This document shows positions 1-10,865 of a stretch of DNA of 64,000 nt, one piece after another (position 1 is the first letter of the stretch; every line of letters starts with the position of its first letter). The DNA comes from Juglans regia (Eukaryota > Streptophyta > Magnoliopsida > Fagales > Juglandaceae). The translations under genes were made by a program, and so were the position numbers. Under the pieces are notes generated by a model that had not been told where the DNA came from, searched no databases, and saw only the letters and a program-made list of their open reading frames with translations. The stretch covers positions 8,027,053-8,091,052 of the forward strand of contig NC_049905.1 of the NCBI RefSeq assembly GCF_001411555.2, in the 5' to 3' direction.

Positions 1-503
1 GGTTAATGCCTAAAAAATGCACAACAGATTAGAAGGGAAAAAAGAATAATTCTCGGACTGCTATGATAATTTGGGCCTCGATTGATGTAGTGTGGAGCCC
101 CCGTCAATGGTAAGGTGTAGTTGTGCAGTGTCTGTACTTACATCTTTGACAGTGAACATGAAATAAATGCAGGAAAAATAAAGAGACAGATATACAGATT
201 TACGTGATTTGGCATAATGTCTATGTCTACGAGATTTTGGAGAAGAATAATCTACTATAATATGGTTGTTTTACAAGCTCTCATGGTCTCTCATCCTCAC
301 TGTACAACAGAGATCAATGATCTATTTTCTAAAGGAAACACTACTGTTGGTGCTCCAGTCATGAGGTGGAAGAAGCCGAATGAGAAGTTGAAGTATGGAA
401 GCAGAAGCTCCCTTCAAGTTGTCTAGTCCTTCCCATTTATCGTATGCCCATTCTTCTTTTATGTTACATCACATCTTCTATATGTCACATTTTTCATTTT
501 CCT
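1..503. other. LTR-like remnant, no gene
   Basis: I see no supportable gene here. Around 200-235 the sequence reads tacgtgatttggcataatg followed by tctatgtctacgag. This resembles the tacgtggttcggcaaattg stretch inside the Copia LTR at 12590 and is in the same orientation. This suggests, but does not prove, that the stretch is an old LTR fragment. A 69-codon open frame at 217-426 lies inside it and has no recognisable domain. Confidence 0.35.
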
Positions 504-511
504 CTTGACAC

Positions 512-1190
512 TAGGGGTGTAAGTTGAAACTGGAAAACCGGTCCAAACCAGACCGGTTTTACCTGTTTTGAACCGGTCCGGTCCGGAACCGGTTCTTAGA
601 ATGTGAAAACCGGCCGGTTCCGGTTTTAAGATTTTTCGGACCGGACCGGTTGATAAAAAAAGAATATAAAAAGAATATTTATATTATTGTATATATAAGT
701 TTTATACAAAATATTATATATATATATTAATATATATAAGTTTTATATATTATGTATAATTATAATTTTTTATGTGAAAGTTTTATATATAATTATATAT
801 ATTTATATATGAAATAATTTCTTATTATAATTTATAAATTATTACATAAAATGTTAATACTAAATCATTAAAAGTTTATAACTAATACTAATATTAAATA
901 TATAGTTTATAACTAATACTAATATATAACTTATAATAAAAGTATAAAACAATATTTTTTAAATTAGTTTTTTTTTTTTTTTATAAACAAATTTATAGTG
1001 ACAAATTATGAAACTTACATTTTAAAAAAACCAGAAAACCGGACCGGACTGGAAACCGGTAAAACCGGAAGTACCGGTTTAGGAGGGTAACCGGTGCGTA
1101 ATCGGTTTTGAAAAATACAAAACCGGTACATACCGGTTCGATCCTAGATTTTGTCCAAAATCGGACCGGACCGGACCGGTTACACCCCTA
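512..1190. mobile_element. hAT MITE, CCGGTT family, copy 1
   Basis: Non-autonomous element of 679 bp. The ends are TAGGGGTGTAA and, inverted, TTACACCCCTA. It is flanked by a perfect 8-bp target duplication, cttgacac, at 504-511 and 1191-1198. About 130 bp at each end is packed with ACCGGTT/CCGGTCC subterminal motifs; the core is AT-rich and has no coding potential. The 8-bp duplication and subterminal repeats are hallmarks of the hAT superfamily. A second copy lies at 45109-45796. Confidence 0.93.
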
Positions 1191-1198
1191 CTTGACAC

Positions 1199-2200
1199 CA
1201 TGTCTTTCCTTAGCCTTTTATTCCCTCATTCATTCTTTCTTTCTTCTCTACTGATGAGACCCTTGGGCTGGGCTTAGAAAATCACTTTGGGCCAGTAATA
1301 TTTTATCCCCTCTAGTTGCCTGTGATTCTTAAGGATAATTTGCTCTAAAACAAGATCTTGAGAATCTTTAAGGATATGCAATCGAAATAGTCTATCGAAG
1401 TCTGTAGAGAAATAAATTCCTAGAGCGGGTCCCTAGTTATCCATTTCACTTGCGTTAAGCGATGACAATTTTTGAGAGTGTGGCTAGGCGGGAGATGGGC
1501 TCGATCGCATTAAGTGCGAGCGTGGAGCTCATCTTGGCGAGATAAATGGGAGGTTGGCTTGACTGCGTTAGGAACAAGCGCAGAGCTCATCTTTTATGCG
1601 CACAAGAGAGATCGGACAATCAAGTGACTTGCCCTCCTATTCAAGCGCCTAGGAGGTCGAGTGGTCCCAAACTTTTCCTGCCTATCGACTCCTTATTATG
1701 GTGATGGTAAGTTGCGCAGTCGAAAGGTTAGACATGCGCTTCACCGTGAGGAAAAATCAGGGCTACCCTTAAAACTAGACCTACCTGCTCACCCCCAACG
1801 AGAAGGTAAGGTGGTCGGGCAGCCAAGAGGCTGGACCCGCGCTTTGCCATTAAGAAGGTTGAGCGGTTCTTGACTTTTCTCACCTAATGACACTTACGGG
1901 AAAGGTAAGTAGGCTTTAAGTTCGTTTTGTTTGAACGTTTCATTATCGAACAACATTTTTCTTTTCGATGGTGTTGGTGGACTTTTTCCTTTTGATGTGA
2001 ATCGTGTTAGTGTTTCCATTTTGTTATAAGCATTAGAGTTTATTTGTAGTAACCCACGCTAAGTGGTCAGGGAGCCTATCGACCCCTGGGTCCACCTTAG
2101 CTAGTTGCGGGGCCTGTTGACTCGTTCCTAAAGTAACTTGTGCTAGGTGGTTGTGGAACTCTGAGGCCTTGTAAACTCGAAGGCTCGTTCCTGAAGGTAA
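1199..2200. other. Old repeat, left part, no gene
   Basis: No gene is visible. Phrases such as ggtcgggcagccaagaggc, ctggacccgcgct and gagaaggtaaggtggtcggg recur in the tandem region 6780-8695. This is therefore the left part of one repetitive block later split by the hAT element at 2209-6771. A 70-codon open frame at 1661-1873 is a by-product of the repeat. Confidence 0.5.
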
Positions 2201-3297
2201 CCCGCTAGTAGGGGTGGGCTCCGACTCCGACGGAGTCGGAGTTGTCATTTCCAACCTCCGACTCCGACAAAAGTCGGAGCCAAAGTTCCCCTTCGACTCC
2301 GACTCCGAACGTAGTCGGAGTCCGATTCCGATCGGAGGTCGGAGCTCCGACCTCCGATCGGAACTCCAAACGGAGGTCGGAGCTCCGACCTCCGATCGGA
2401 ACTCCGACTGGAGTTCGGAGGGAGTTCCGAACGGAGGTCGGAGCTCCGACTCCGAATTAAATTTCCGAACTCAATTTCAGATTTTTTTTTTTATTATTAT
2501 TTAAATTTTGTTGTTCAATTTCGTTTCAGATAGTGGGCAACATATATATATTTTTTTAAAAGTTAACCATCTACAAATATTTGGTTTATTCAAGAGTTTT
2601 CAATAATTTAAATATTCGTTCTGATTTTGTTACTGAATTTTGATTATATCTTTAATTTGTTTTATGTCCGCCTGAAATTTAGCATTAAAAGTGCTCATGA
2701 CTCATGAGTTGAAAATTACACAAATTTAAAATTTTATAGAAAAGAATGATGGTACGAATTTGTATAATTCGATTAATTTCAGTTGGATAATAAATTATAA
2801 ACTTTTGAGAAAGGATTGATAAGTACTAATAGAAATTTTAGAATAAAGAGTACTTATCCCACGTCATTGCTCGGGATATAAGTACATAAATATAACTATA
2901 TAAATAGTTTAAAAAGTAAATAACATGTATGATGCAGCCATAAGTTATAACAGTCTCATTTATAACGTAATAACAATATGACTCAGTCTTGAAATATAAC
3001 TACATAAAAATTAAACACGGGTTTCACTCAAACCCCAATGTTCCATTGGTCACGCCTGAAATGAAGATAGAAAGTAGCAATCAATAGATGAAAAAAAATT
3101 GATAATAAAAAATTATATACGGTAAAAGAATAATTTGATTCTTACCAAGAAAGGAGGTTCTCTCAACTCCATCCCAACTCTCAAGTAGCGTCCGTTCCAA
3201 ACTCTCAATCATCGGTAATTATGTTAGGGTTCACAATTAGATCTATAAAATCATAAAAAGTAGAAGTTAGAAACATTAAAAATAATTAAATCATCAT

Positions 3298-5518
3298 TTA
3301 AAAGCATATAAACTTACCCGATTCAAGCCTATAGCTCTCGGCATCAACGCCAACGGTATCTAGTCCAATGGGCGTTTCACTTATCCAATTCTGTGTGCAA
3401 ACGAGGGCCTCCACGGTTGACGGTGACAATGAACTCCGATAAGCATCCAACACGCGACCTCCAGTGCTAAATGCCGACTCTGAGGCAACCGTAGTGACAG
3501 GAATGGCTAGCACATCTCGGGCCACACGGGAAAGGACTGGATACTTGGTGGAATTAACTTTCCACCAAGTTAATAACTGAAATACATCACTAGGTGCCTC
3601 GACAGCTTCCATAAAATATCGTTCAACCTCAGATGTACAATGCATAATATTCCTTGTTGACATGAGTTGATGATACTGCCGTATAATACGATTGCCTCTA
3701 ACCCCTACAGATGGGTCAGTATCACCTGAGGAAACTGTCGATCCTGTCGGCCTCGAATGTGAGGAGCTACCAACTGCGGATGAAGGCTGAGCACTAGTAC
3801 TGTAGTGATGATATAAGTCATCAACATCATTTTTTAGCAATCTAATAAACTCTCCAGCCTTCACTACCCTGAGGACGGAATTTACCCAAAATTCTAGAAC
3901 GGCCAACTTAACTCGGGGGTCAAGGATCACAGCCACAAATAACAATCTATTTATCTTCTCAATATTCCCCCAATATTTATCATATTTGATCTTCATGCTC
4001 GTAGCCATATCAGATAACAATCCAGCAGAGTCAGTACAACTATTTTCCAACTGGAAGTGAAGCTCCGAGAGCTCACTGAAAAATGAGTTCGCAGTCGTAT
4101 ATTTGGATCCAGATAGTCACATGGTTATCTCATAAAAAGTTCTTAAAAATTCAACAAAATAACTCACACTGGTCCAATCATGTGCGTCTGGCGCACCGAG
4201 CCCCTGTCCTGCTGGCTCCAACAAAGCATACCTCAGGCCCCCATCCTCGACCTCCATCCGCTCGAATGCTTTTTGGTACTTCTGTGCCACATCCAACATC
4301 ATGTATGTAGAATTCCATCGAGTCGGAACGTCCAAGCACAGCATACTAGAACATTCAATCTTCAAATCTTCTGCTATTGCCTTAAACTTGGCAAGCCTTT
4401 GAGGGGAACCCCTCACATATCGTACAATGTTGCGGACTCGGGTTATGGAATCATGAACCTCTTTTAATCCCTCAACAACTATGAGGTTAATGATATGAGC
4501 ACAGCATCGAACGTGAATAAACTAGTGGGCCCGAATGACATCATCTCTCACCGTCGTGTTCCGCTTAAACCAATCAATTGCTGTTTCATTCTCACTGGCA
4601 TTGTCAACTGTAATACACAACACTTTTCGAATTCCCCAGTCCTTTAAACAATCATCCATCTTCGCCCCAATGGATGCACCTTTATGATCCACAATTTCTT
4701 TAAAACCAATAGTTTTTTTATGCAAAATCCACTCACTGTCAATGTAGTGTGCTGTGATACACATGTAGCAGACGTTCTGTATGGAAGTCCATGTGTCAGT
4801 CGTAAAAGACACTCTTTGGCCAGTGGTAATAAACATCTTCCTCATCTCCTCCTTGTCCTTCGCATGCCTCTTCATACAATCTCGCATCACTGTATACCGT
4901 GATGGAATGGGAAATCGTGGCTCAACAAAATTTAGAAACTTTCGAAAGCCTCTTTTCTCGACTGTGGTAAATGGCATCTCATCAGTAATTATCATCTCTG
5001 CAAGCATGTCCCTCAACATCTTCTCACTGTATTGAGGGATGACCAATTTCTTAGTCTGTGTACCATCAGTGGCTGTAGAAGTTTGGTAACTGAGGTTGGT
5101 CTGATCAGTGGCTTGTAATCCCTTCGCTATCTTATATCGTTGGCAACCATTTAGATGTGCTATTAACACACTGGTACCTTGTTTCTTCGAATGGCATCCA
5201 CAAAGTGATCCACAGAAATGGCATCTTGCCACTGGGTTCGCAATTTCACCAGGAATTTTGGTGAAATGCTCCCATGTCCACGACCTCTTTTTAGAAGGTC
5301 GTGGTGGTTGATCTTGCTCAATGGGCATCTCCTCCTCCTCGTTGAACATATCTTCATCCTCTATATCAACTGGGAGTGGGAGTCGACTACTCGCACAAGA
5401 TGTAGCTGCCCTAGATATGGCTCTAGGGGGTGGAAGTACCTACCGGTGTAGGAGTTGTAGCATTGGCATCCACCACATCCCTTTGTGGACGATCATCTCC
5501 ACTATGTCTAGGATCCAT
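3298..5518 (-). pseudogene. hAT transposase (BED, RNase H-like, hATC), lightly broken
   Basis: The main frame runs from 5349 to 3298 and is interrupted by only two stops: TAG at 4522-4524, and TGA at 4117-4119 where relatives usually have Arg (a CGA to TGA change would fit methyl-C decay). A likely original start lies at 5516-5518, in another frame. One extra C in the C-run near 5430 would explain the break. Counting from the ATG at 5349, a BED-type zinc finger has C43, C46, H65 and C69. The motif TTDTWTS carries the first catalytic Asp (D185) and TVDNAS the second (D249). After the first stop come HVRCCAHIINL and a DUF4413-like region. Near the C-terminus ASESAFSTGGR, with the catalytic Glu, begins the hATC dimerisation domain. 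The protein would cut and join element ends in the nucleus. RICESLEEPER/DAYSLEEPER-like host proteins are related, but the intact flanking ends argue this is a resident transposase. Confidence 0.92.
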
Positions 5519-5649
5519 ATCACAATCAATGAAACTGAAAAAATTAAATTAGAAGCAAAAAATTAGTTTAAAAATAAACTAGGCTATTGTATTATACAAT
5601 AGGACATGTATTATTGTATCATAATAATACATGTATCGATGTATTATTA

Positions 5650-6250
5650 CATTGAGGTTCGGTTGATGTGCGCTTGACTCAGACGAACCCATCCAGATGG
5701 GTTCGCTCGACGTGCGCTCGACGTGTACTCGAGCAGAACCCATCCAGATGGGTTCGCTCGACGTGCGCTCGACGTGCGCTCGAGCAGAAGCCATATAGAG
5801 AGGTTCGCTCGACGTGCGCTCGACGTAGCGCTCGAGCAAAATCCATCCAGAAAGGTTCGCTCGATGTGCGCTCGAAGTGGCGCTCGAGCAGAACTCATAC
5901 AGAGAGGTTCGCTTGATGTGCGCTCGACGTGGAGCTCGAGCAGAATCCATCCAGAGAGGTTCGCTCGACGTGGCGCTTGAGCAGAATCCATACAGAGAGG
6001 ATCGCTCGACCTGCGCTCGACGTCGCGCTCGAGCAGAATCCATACAGAGAGTTTCGCTCAATGAGCGCTCGACGTAGCGCTCGAGCAGAACTCTTCCAGA
6101 GAGGTTCGCTCGCTGAGGGCTCGACGTAGCGCTCGAGCAGAACTCTTCCAGAGAGGTTCGCTTGACTTCCGCTCGACATATCGCTCGAGCCAATGTTCAA
6201 TACAACGTGCGCTCGACTTGCTCTCGACACCTCGCTCGAGCGCAAGTCTT
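5650..6250. repeat. About 52-bp GCTCGAC/GCTCGAG minisatellite inside the hAT
   Basis: About ten units start with ttcgctcgac (for example near 5701, 5752, 5803, 5855, 5907, 5959, 6052, 6104 and 6156). Each unit combines GCTCGACGTG copies, the palindrome GCTCGAGC and a cag(a)accatccagag spacer. The last 80 bp diverges into ctcgagccaatgttcaat. Long open frames on both strands here are artefacts of a repeat free of stop codons. Shorter versions of the array occur in the MITE at 32566-33132, and related motifs occur in the Copia LTR at 12509-13046. Confidence 0.9.
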
Positions 6251-6779
6251 CAAAACAATGTGAAATTCATGTTTTTGAGCGCCGTGTTAGGGACTATATT
6301 GAACATTCAATACACAAGAATCACAAGAATCACAACTGCTGGCTCCAATTCATAAGAGACGTGCTTGAATTAAATTTAGGGCTCATAAATTTAGGGATCA
6401 CCGTAGGTGGAAGCTGAACAGAGGGACGGCGGCAGGGAGGAGCAACGACGAACGGCGGCACGCTAGCAAGAAAGACACAAGGCGTGAGGACGGCTTCACA
6501 GTTCACTGGTTCAGTCACTGGGACGGGAGACACGAGAGAGAAGTGAAGGAGGAAGAAGAAGTGAAGAAGGAAGAAGAAGAAGTGGAAAAGGAAGAGGAAC
6601 GACGTTCTGAAGAAGAAGCTCCTTCAAGAAGGAACTTCCGAAACGACGCCGTTCCATATTAAGTGGAACGGTGTCGTTCAATAATTTTTTTTTAAACCCA
6701 GCTCCAAAACGACGTCGTTTTACAGCGGAGGTCGGACGGAGTCGGAATTTTCAGAATTTTGCACACCCCTACCCCCTAG

Positions 6780-8695
6780 CAGCGGTTATGGCACAAGTGT
6801 AATCACTCGGTGTTTACTGGTTGAGATATAATCCTGGGAGCAATGTTAGGTAGTACTAACCGCGCTCCACCGTGAGAGGTCTAGCAGCCTGGAGACTGGA
6901 CTTGCTTCTTTGAGCCTCACATGGAGGTAAAGTAGATGGGCAACGGTCTCACGCCTTGCCATGAGGGAGGTTGAGCAATTGAAAGACTGTACCCGCCTGT
7001 TGACTCTCACGAGGAGGGTAAGTAGTCGGGTAGCCGAGAGGCTTGACCTACACTTCCCTGTGAGGGAGGTTGGGCCACCGGGGGGGCTGGACCCTCCTGT
7101 TGACTCTCAAATGGAGGGTAAGTAGTCGGGCAGTCCCTAACCTTTCCCGTACCTCATCGTGAGGGAGGTTGAGCTGCCATGAGGGAGGCTGAACCCACCT
7201 ATTGACTCTCAAGAAGAGGGTAAGTAGTTAAATGGTCCCTTAACCTTTCCCGCACCTTGCTATGAAGGAGGTCGGGTTGCCATGACATGAGGGAGGTTGG
7301 ACCTGCCTGTTCACTCTCAGAAGGAGGGTAAGTAAGAGATGCATGATCATGCTTACAAAAGCCATACTGGTTAGCGTAAATAATCCTCAATCACAAGTGT
7401 GAAATTTGCAAACTTGAATAGTCTTGCTAGAGTGTGGTGAAGGTCTGAGGGAGCATTTATGGCACGAGTGTAAACACTCGGCATTTGTAGAAGGAGATGT
7501 CATTCCAGGAGTAACGTCGGGCAATTGAAAGACTGGACCCGCGCTCCACCATGAGAAAGGTCAAGCAGCCTAGAGACTAAACCTGTCATTTTTAGCCTCA
7601 TGAGGAGGTAAGATGTCGGGCATTTGTCCAGCGCCTCTCTGTGAGAAAGGTCGGGCGGTCCTTGATTTCTCGCCTATTGACGCTCACGAAGAGGGTAAGA
7701 AGTCAGACAGTCCCTAACCTTTCCTGCACCACACCATGAGGGAGGTCGGGACGTCAGGAGGTTGGATCCGCCTGTTGACTCTCACGGGGAGGGTAAGTAG
7801 TGGGGAAGGTAAGTAGTCGGGCGGTCCTTGACCTTTCTTGCACCTCACCATTAGATAGGTCGGGCCGCCGAGAGGCTAGACTAGAGGTGATAAACGGTCC
7901 GGTCGGACTGAACGGACCGACTGGACCAACCGTTCCGGTCCGGACCGAGACTTAGACCGGTCCAGTCCACATTTTAGAGGACTGAAAACATTTGATCCAG
8001 TCCACGGTCCACGGTTTTTTCGGACCGGACCGGACCGAATGAAAAAAAAAATTATATATATTTTATATATAATAATTGTACAATTAAAAATATAAATTTT
8101 TAAATATATTATTAATATTTGTTAATATTCTATAAATTAATAATATTTTATATATATCTTCATCTAACCTATCACTATTAACAATATAAAATTTTAAATA
8201 TGCTATTAACACTTGTTAATATTCTATGAATTAATAAATATATAATATCAATTAGTTAATTATATAATAATTATATAAATTAATAATATAATTTATTATC
8301 TAATTTATTATCATTGACCATATAAAATATTTTTTTATTGAGTTTGTTACATAATCCACATTAATAAGTCACTTAATTTAATTTAGTATTTTAAATAAAA
8401 ATTTTTTATTAATTATTTATAAAAATAAAAAAAATAGGCCGGACCATACCGATAGCTATCGGTCCGGAAAAATGATGGACCGAAATATTCGGTTCATCGC
8501 CTGACCGGACCGGACCATTTGCAGCCCTAGGCTGGACCCTCCTATTGACTCTCACAGGGGGGAGGGTAATTAGTCGGGCAGTCCCTAACCTTTCTCGCAC
8601 CTCGTTGTGAGGGAGGTCAAGCCGCTGGAAGGCTAGACCCGCCTGTTGACTCTCATGGGCAGGGTAAGTGAGAGATGTTTGACCACGTTAAATCT
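6780..8695. repeat. About 100-bp tandem repeat in a 671-bp higher-order unit
   Basis: The phrase tgttgactctca followed by gaggagggtaagtagtcggg recurs near 6999, 7099, 7200, 7309, 7675, 7773, 8542 and 8643, giving a unit of about 100-110 bp. A larger duplication is marked by ggcac(a/g)agtgtaa at 6790 and 7461, 671 bp apart, each followed by the same downstream order of motifs. The array is interrupted by the hAT MITE at 7882-8529. It carries no gene. It may be the non-coding part of an unrecognised long element that also includes 1199-2200. Confidence 0.75.
7882..8529. mobile_element. hAT MITE, CGGTCC family
   Basis: Element of 648 bp. The left end is TAGAGGTGATAAACGGTCCG and the inverted right end is TAGGGCTGCAAATGGTCCGG. 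The target duplication is ggctagac (7874-7881) and ggctggac (8530-8537), one mismatch. CGGTCCGG-type motifs fill both subterminal regions and the core is AT-rich. There is no coding sequence. It sits inside a unit of the tandem repeat and is therefore younger than that array. Confidence 0.9.
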
Positions 8696-10146
8696 TCTTA
8701 CAAAGTGTGACGACGGTTTGAGGCTCGCCAATGAGGTATGTGGGCAGCCATGTTTCGTTGATGACAAAGGTCCAATGGACCAGCTTGTAACTTAATGCCA
8801 AGAAATTTATTTTGATGGAGACAAATTGAGACGTCCAAGTGGTGCCTGAGTAAGGCTATGTAGACGGTATTTCACACCATAGGAATAAATTTTGTTAGTA
8901 AAAATGAAATTCACATAAGTTTTGAGGGAGACAAACCAGAATGTTTTAGCCACTATAACCGATCTTTTGCTTCACTGAAATTGCCCTTAGCTAGTTGCTA
9001 CTTCTTCTCTTTCTTGCTCTTCTTTTCTCTTTCTTTTTCTTTTTTTTTTTTATTTTTTTTTTATTTTGAACAGCTTGTCCGACATATGCTAGGTAGCTAT
9101 GACCGCTTGGGTTGGTCGTTGCATGGACATGCAACGTGTGACCATCGTTGCATCTCTCTTGGTCGTGTAATTTTATGGATGAGTAGTTTTGACAGTGATG
9201 CTGAGGGACTTCTTGTCTGAGCTCCATTGTTGTGGTACTACAGCAAGAGGACCACTGGAGCCGAGGAGGTTGTGTTCGATCAATTTATGTCCGTGTAGCT
9301 GTTGTCCAAGGCATATAAGGCCATGTAGTGTTTGTGGTCGGGGAAGGCATGGCTGAGCAGTGTGTGTGCGTGGCGTTGGCTACCTGCTTGCACCTGGATG
9401 AGATGGGCAGCCGAGTAACTCATTTTCCGACTAGTTATGTGGCTGTGAAAGGGTGCTAGCCAAGGTGCATGGTGTTCATGGTGTTGACCGAGATGCTGGC
9501 AGGTTGAAGGCCCGTGTTCATGGCTTTTAACCTTGTGGTCATGGGGGGCAAGCTGCAATGGCTGAGGATCGCATTTTGGTGGCAAAAAATGCTAGTGGTG
9601 GTAATGTTGTGCCTGCTAGCCATTTTTACAGACACTTTGTGCCGAGCTATGCTTGAAAGCTACGTTGTGGCGTGGGCAGCTCCAGTTGCAAGGAGTTTTG
9701 TAGAAGAGGGGGCCCTGCGGTTGAGGACCTTCCTCTGACAAACAGAAGACTCCAACAAGCTTGGTGGTGGTTGCTGTTGGTCCTCCAAGCTTGTGATTCG
9801 TCGTCGCGAGCTTCAAGTCATGCACTAACTGCTCTGTTGTTGTTCACATCTCCCGGCGGCGAATCATTGTGGGGGGAGGACAAAAACCACCAGCGAACCA
9901 CATAGTGGCCGCTGGTGCTGTTCAAATATGAGACATAATTAAATTAAGTAATTAAAGATAATAAAATTAAAAATTATCTCAATAACTGTGATTAGAGATG
10001 CCAAAGGAATATTGGTACATACGTAGTTGTTTCATTTTTTGTTCTTGTTTGCTAATTATATATGGCGAGGAGATTGATTATTTAATGTACATACGTAGCT
10101 GAGGTTGGAGGCTAAACTTTGGGGAGGTGGTATTAGAATTGAAAAA
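8696..10146. other. No recognisable gene
   Basis: Open frames of up to 101 codons exist on both strands between 8981 and 9905, but none carries a domain or codon pattern I recognise, and they overlap one another. The G-rich stretch at 9060-9900 could be a decayed element. A poly-T tract lies at 9030-9065. I cannot assign a function. Confidence 0.4.
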
Positions 10147-10338
10147 TTTTATTCATCATCCCTGCACACCACACACCATACTTTTTTTTTTTCTCTTATC
10201 AAATGTGTGATATATGGATAATGAGTAGAAGAATTCAATAAGTTTAAGAAGAATATAGCTAAAAAAAAATTAAAAAATTAAAAAAAAAAGTGTGGTGTGT
10301 GGTGTGTGATGTGTTGGAATGATGAGTAGCAAAACTCA
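10147..10338. mobile_element. Short MITE, TTATTCATCATCC family
   Basis: A stretch of about 190 bp with imperfect inverted ends. The left is ttttattcatcatccctgc followed by acaccacacacc; the inverted right is gagttttgctactcatcat followed by related CACACC motifs. The core is A/T-rich. A similar arrangement lies inside the duplicated segments at 54160-54677 and 58477-58994. I could not fix the target duplication. Confidence 0.55.
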
Positions 10339-10865
10339 TTAGAATTAGATGATTTGTAAGGTTAGTGAGGAAGTTTTGGAACAAACCTACAAACAGTTAA
10401 GTGATCTCTCGCTATTACTATGGCTCTGATCATGTGTCTGTAGAAAAACCACCAAGTTGCTTATTATTAATTGGCCAATGATGTTGTCAAATGGGCTTCA
10501 TGGCAATACATTAATGTATATATATCAATGTTTTGATAGAAGTTAGGTTAAAATGGAAAAAAGATCTCCTCTAGTTTGTTTTGATCGTCTCAAGTTGGAG
10601 AGATATATATAGATAAATAAAGTGGTGCAAACAATATTTATGGTTAATTTAATGATACTCGAAATACTTATAAGGGTTACATTAAATGTTGTAGGATCTA
10701 CTTTATGAATTTATTTATCATATAAGAATCTCAAATTTGGACAATAATTTAAGGGAACTTTGATCCAGTTCAAATAGAGATCAAAGATGGAGATCAAGAA
10801 TCAATGCCTACCCTTGTTACCGAGTTCTATTCTATTCTTTGTATGAATTTTCTTCATATGGTTTT
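10339..10865. other. No gene seen
   Basis: AT-rich sequence without a supportable coding region or repeat. It abuts the truncated left edge of the Copia element, where the missing remainder of the 3' LTR would be expected, but it shows no similarity to that LTR. Confidence 0.4.

Larger units (their letters stand above)
2209..6771 (-). mobile_element. 4.56-kb hAT transposon, near-autonomous
   Basis: The ends are TAGGGGTGGGCTCCGACTCC at the left and, inverted, TAGGGGTGTGCAAAATTC at the right. The target duplication is cccgctag (2201-2208) and ccccctag (6772-6779), one mismatch in 8 bp. Both ends carry GGAGTCGG/CTCCGACT subterminal repeats, dense between 2215 and 2455 and sparse at the right end. 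The transposase pseudogene (3298-5518) runs on the minus strand. Upstream of it lies a roughly 52-bp minisatellite (5650-6250). A G-rich leader-like stretch at 6415-6650 includes an imperfect palindrome built on AACGACGCCGTT (about 6650-6680). Family placement, Ac-type hAT, rests on the BED finger, the RNase H-like core and the hATC domain. I infer it was once autonomous and is now disabled by two stops and one frameshift. Confidence 0.93.

Noticed and set aside
217..426. 69-codon open frame near the window start
   Set aside because: It sits in LTR-like sequence, has no domain and no neighbouring exons.
5579..6245. Several long overlapping open frames (up to 204 codons) on both strands
   Set aside because: They lie in the 52-bp minisatellite, which lacks stop codons in several frames. 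The predicted proteins are repeat artefacts rich in Arg, Ser and Ala.
9280..9905. Several overlapping open frames of 69-101 codons
   Set aside because: Opposite-strand overlaps in a G-rich stretch with no recognisable motif; composition explains them.
10008..10028. A tgccaaaggaatattgg stretch resembling miR399
   Set aside because: Only the first dozen bases match and there is no facing arm for a precursor hairpin.
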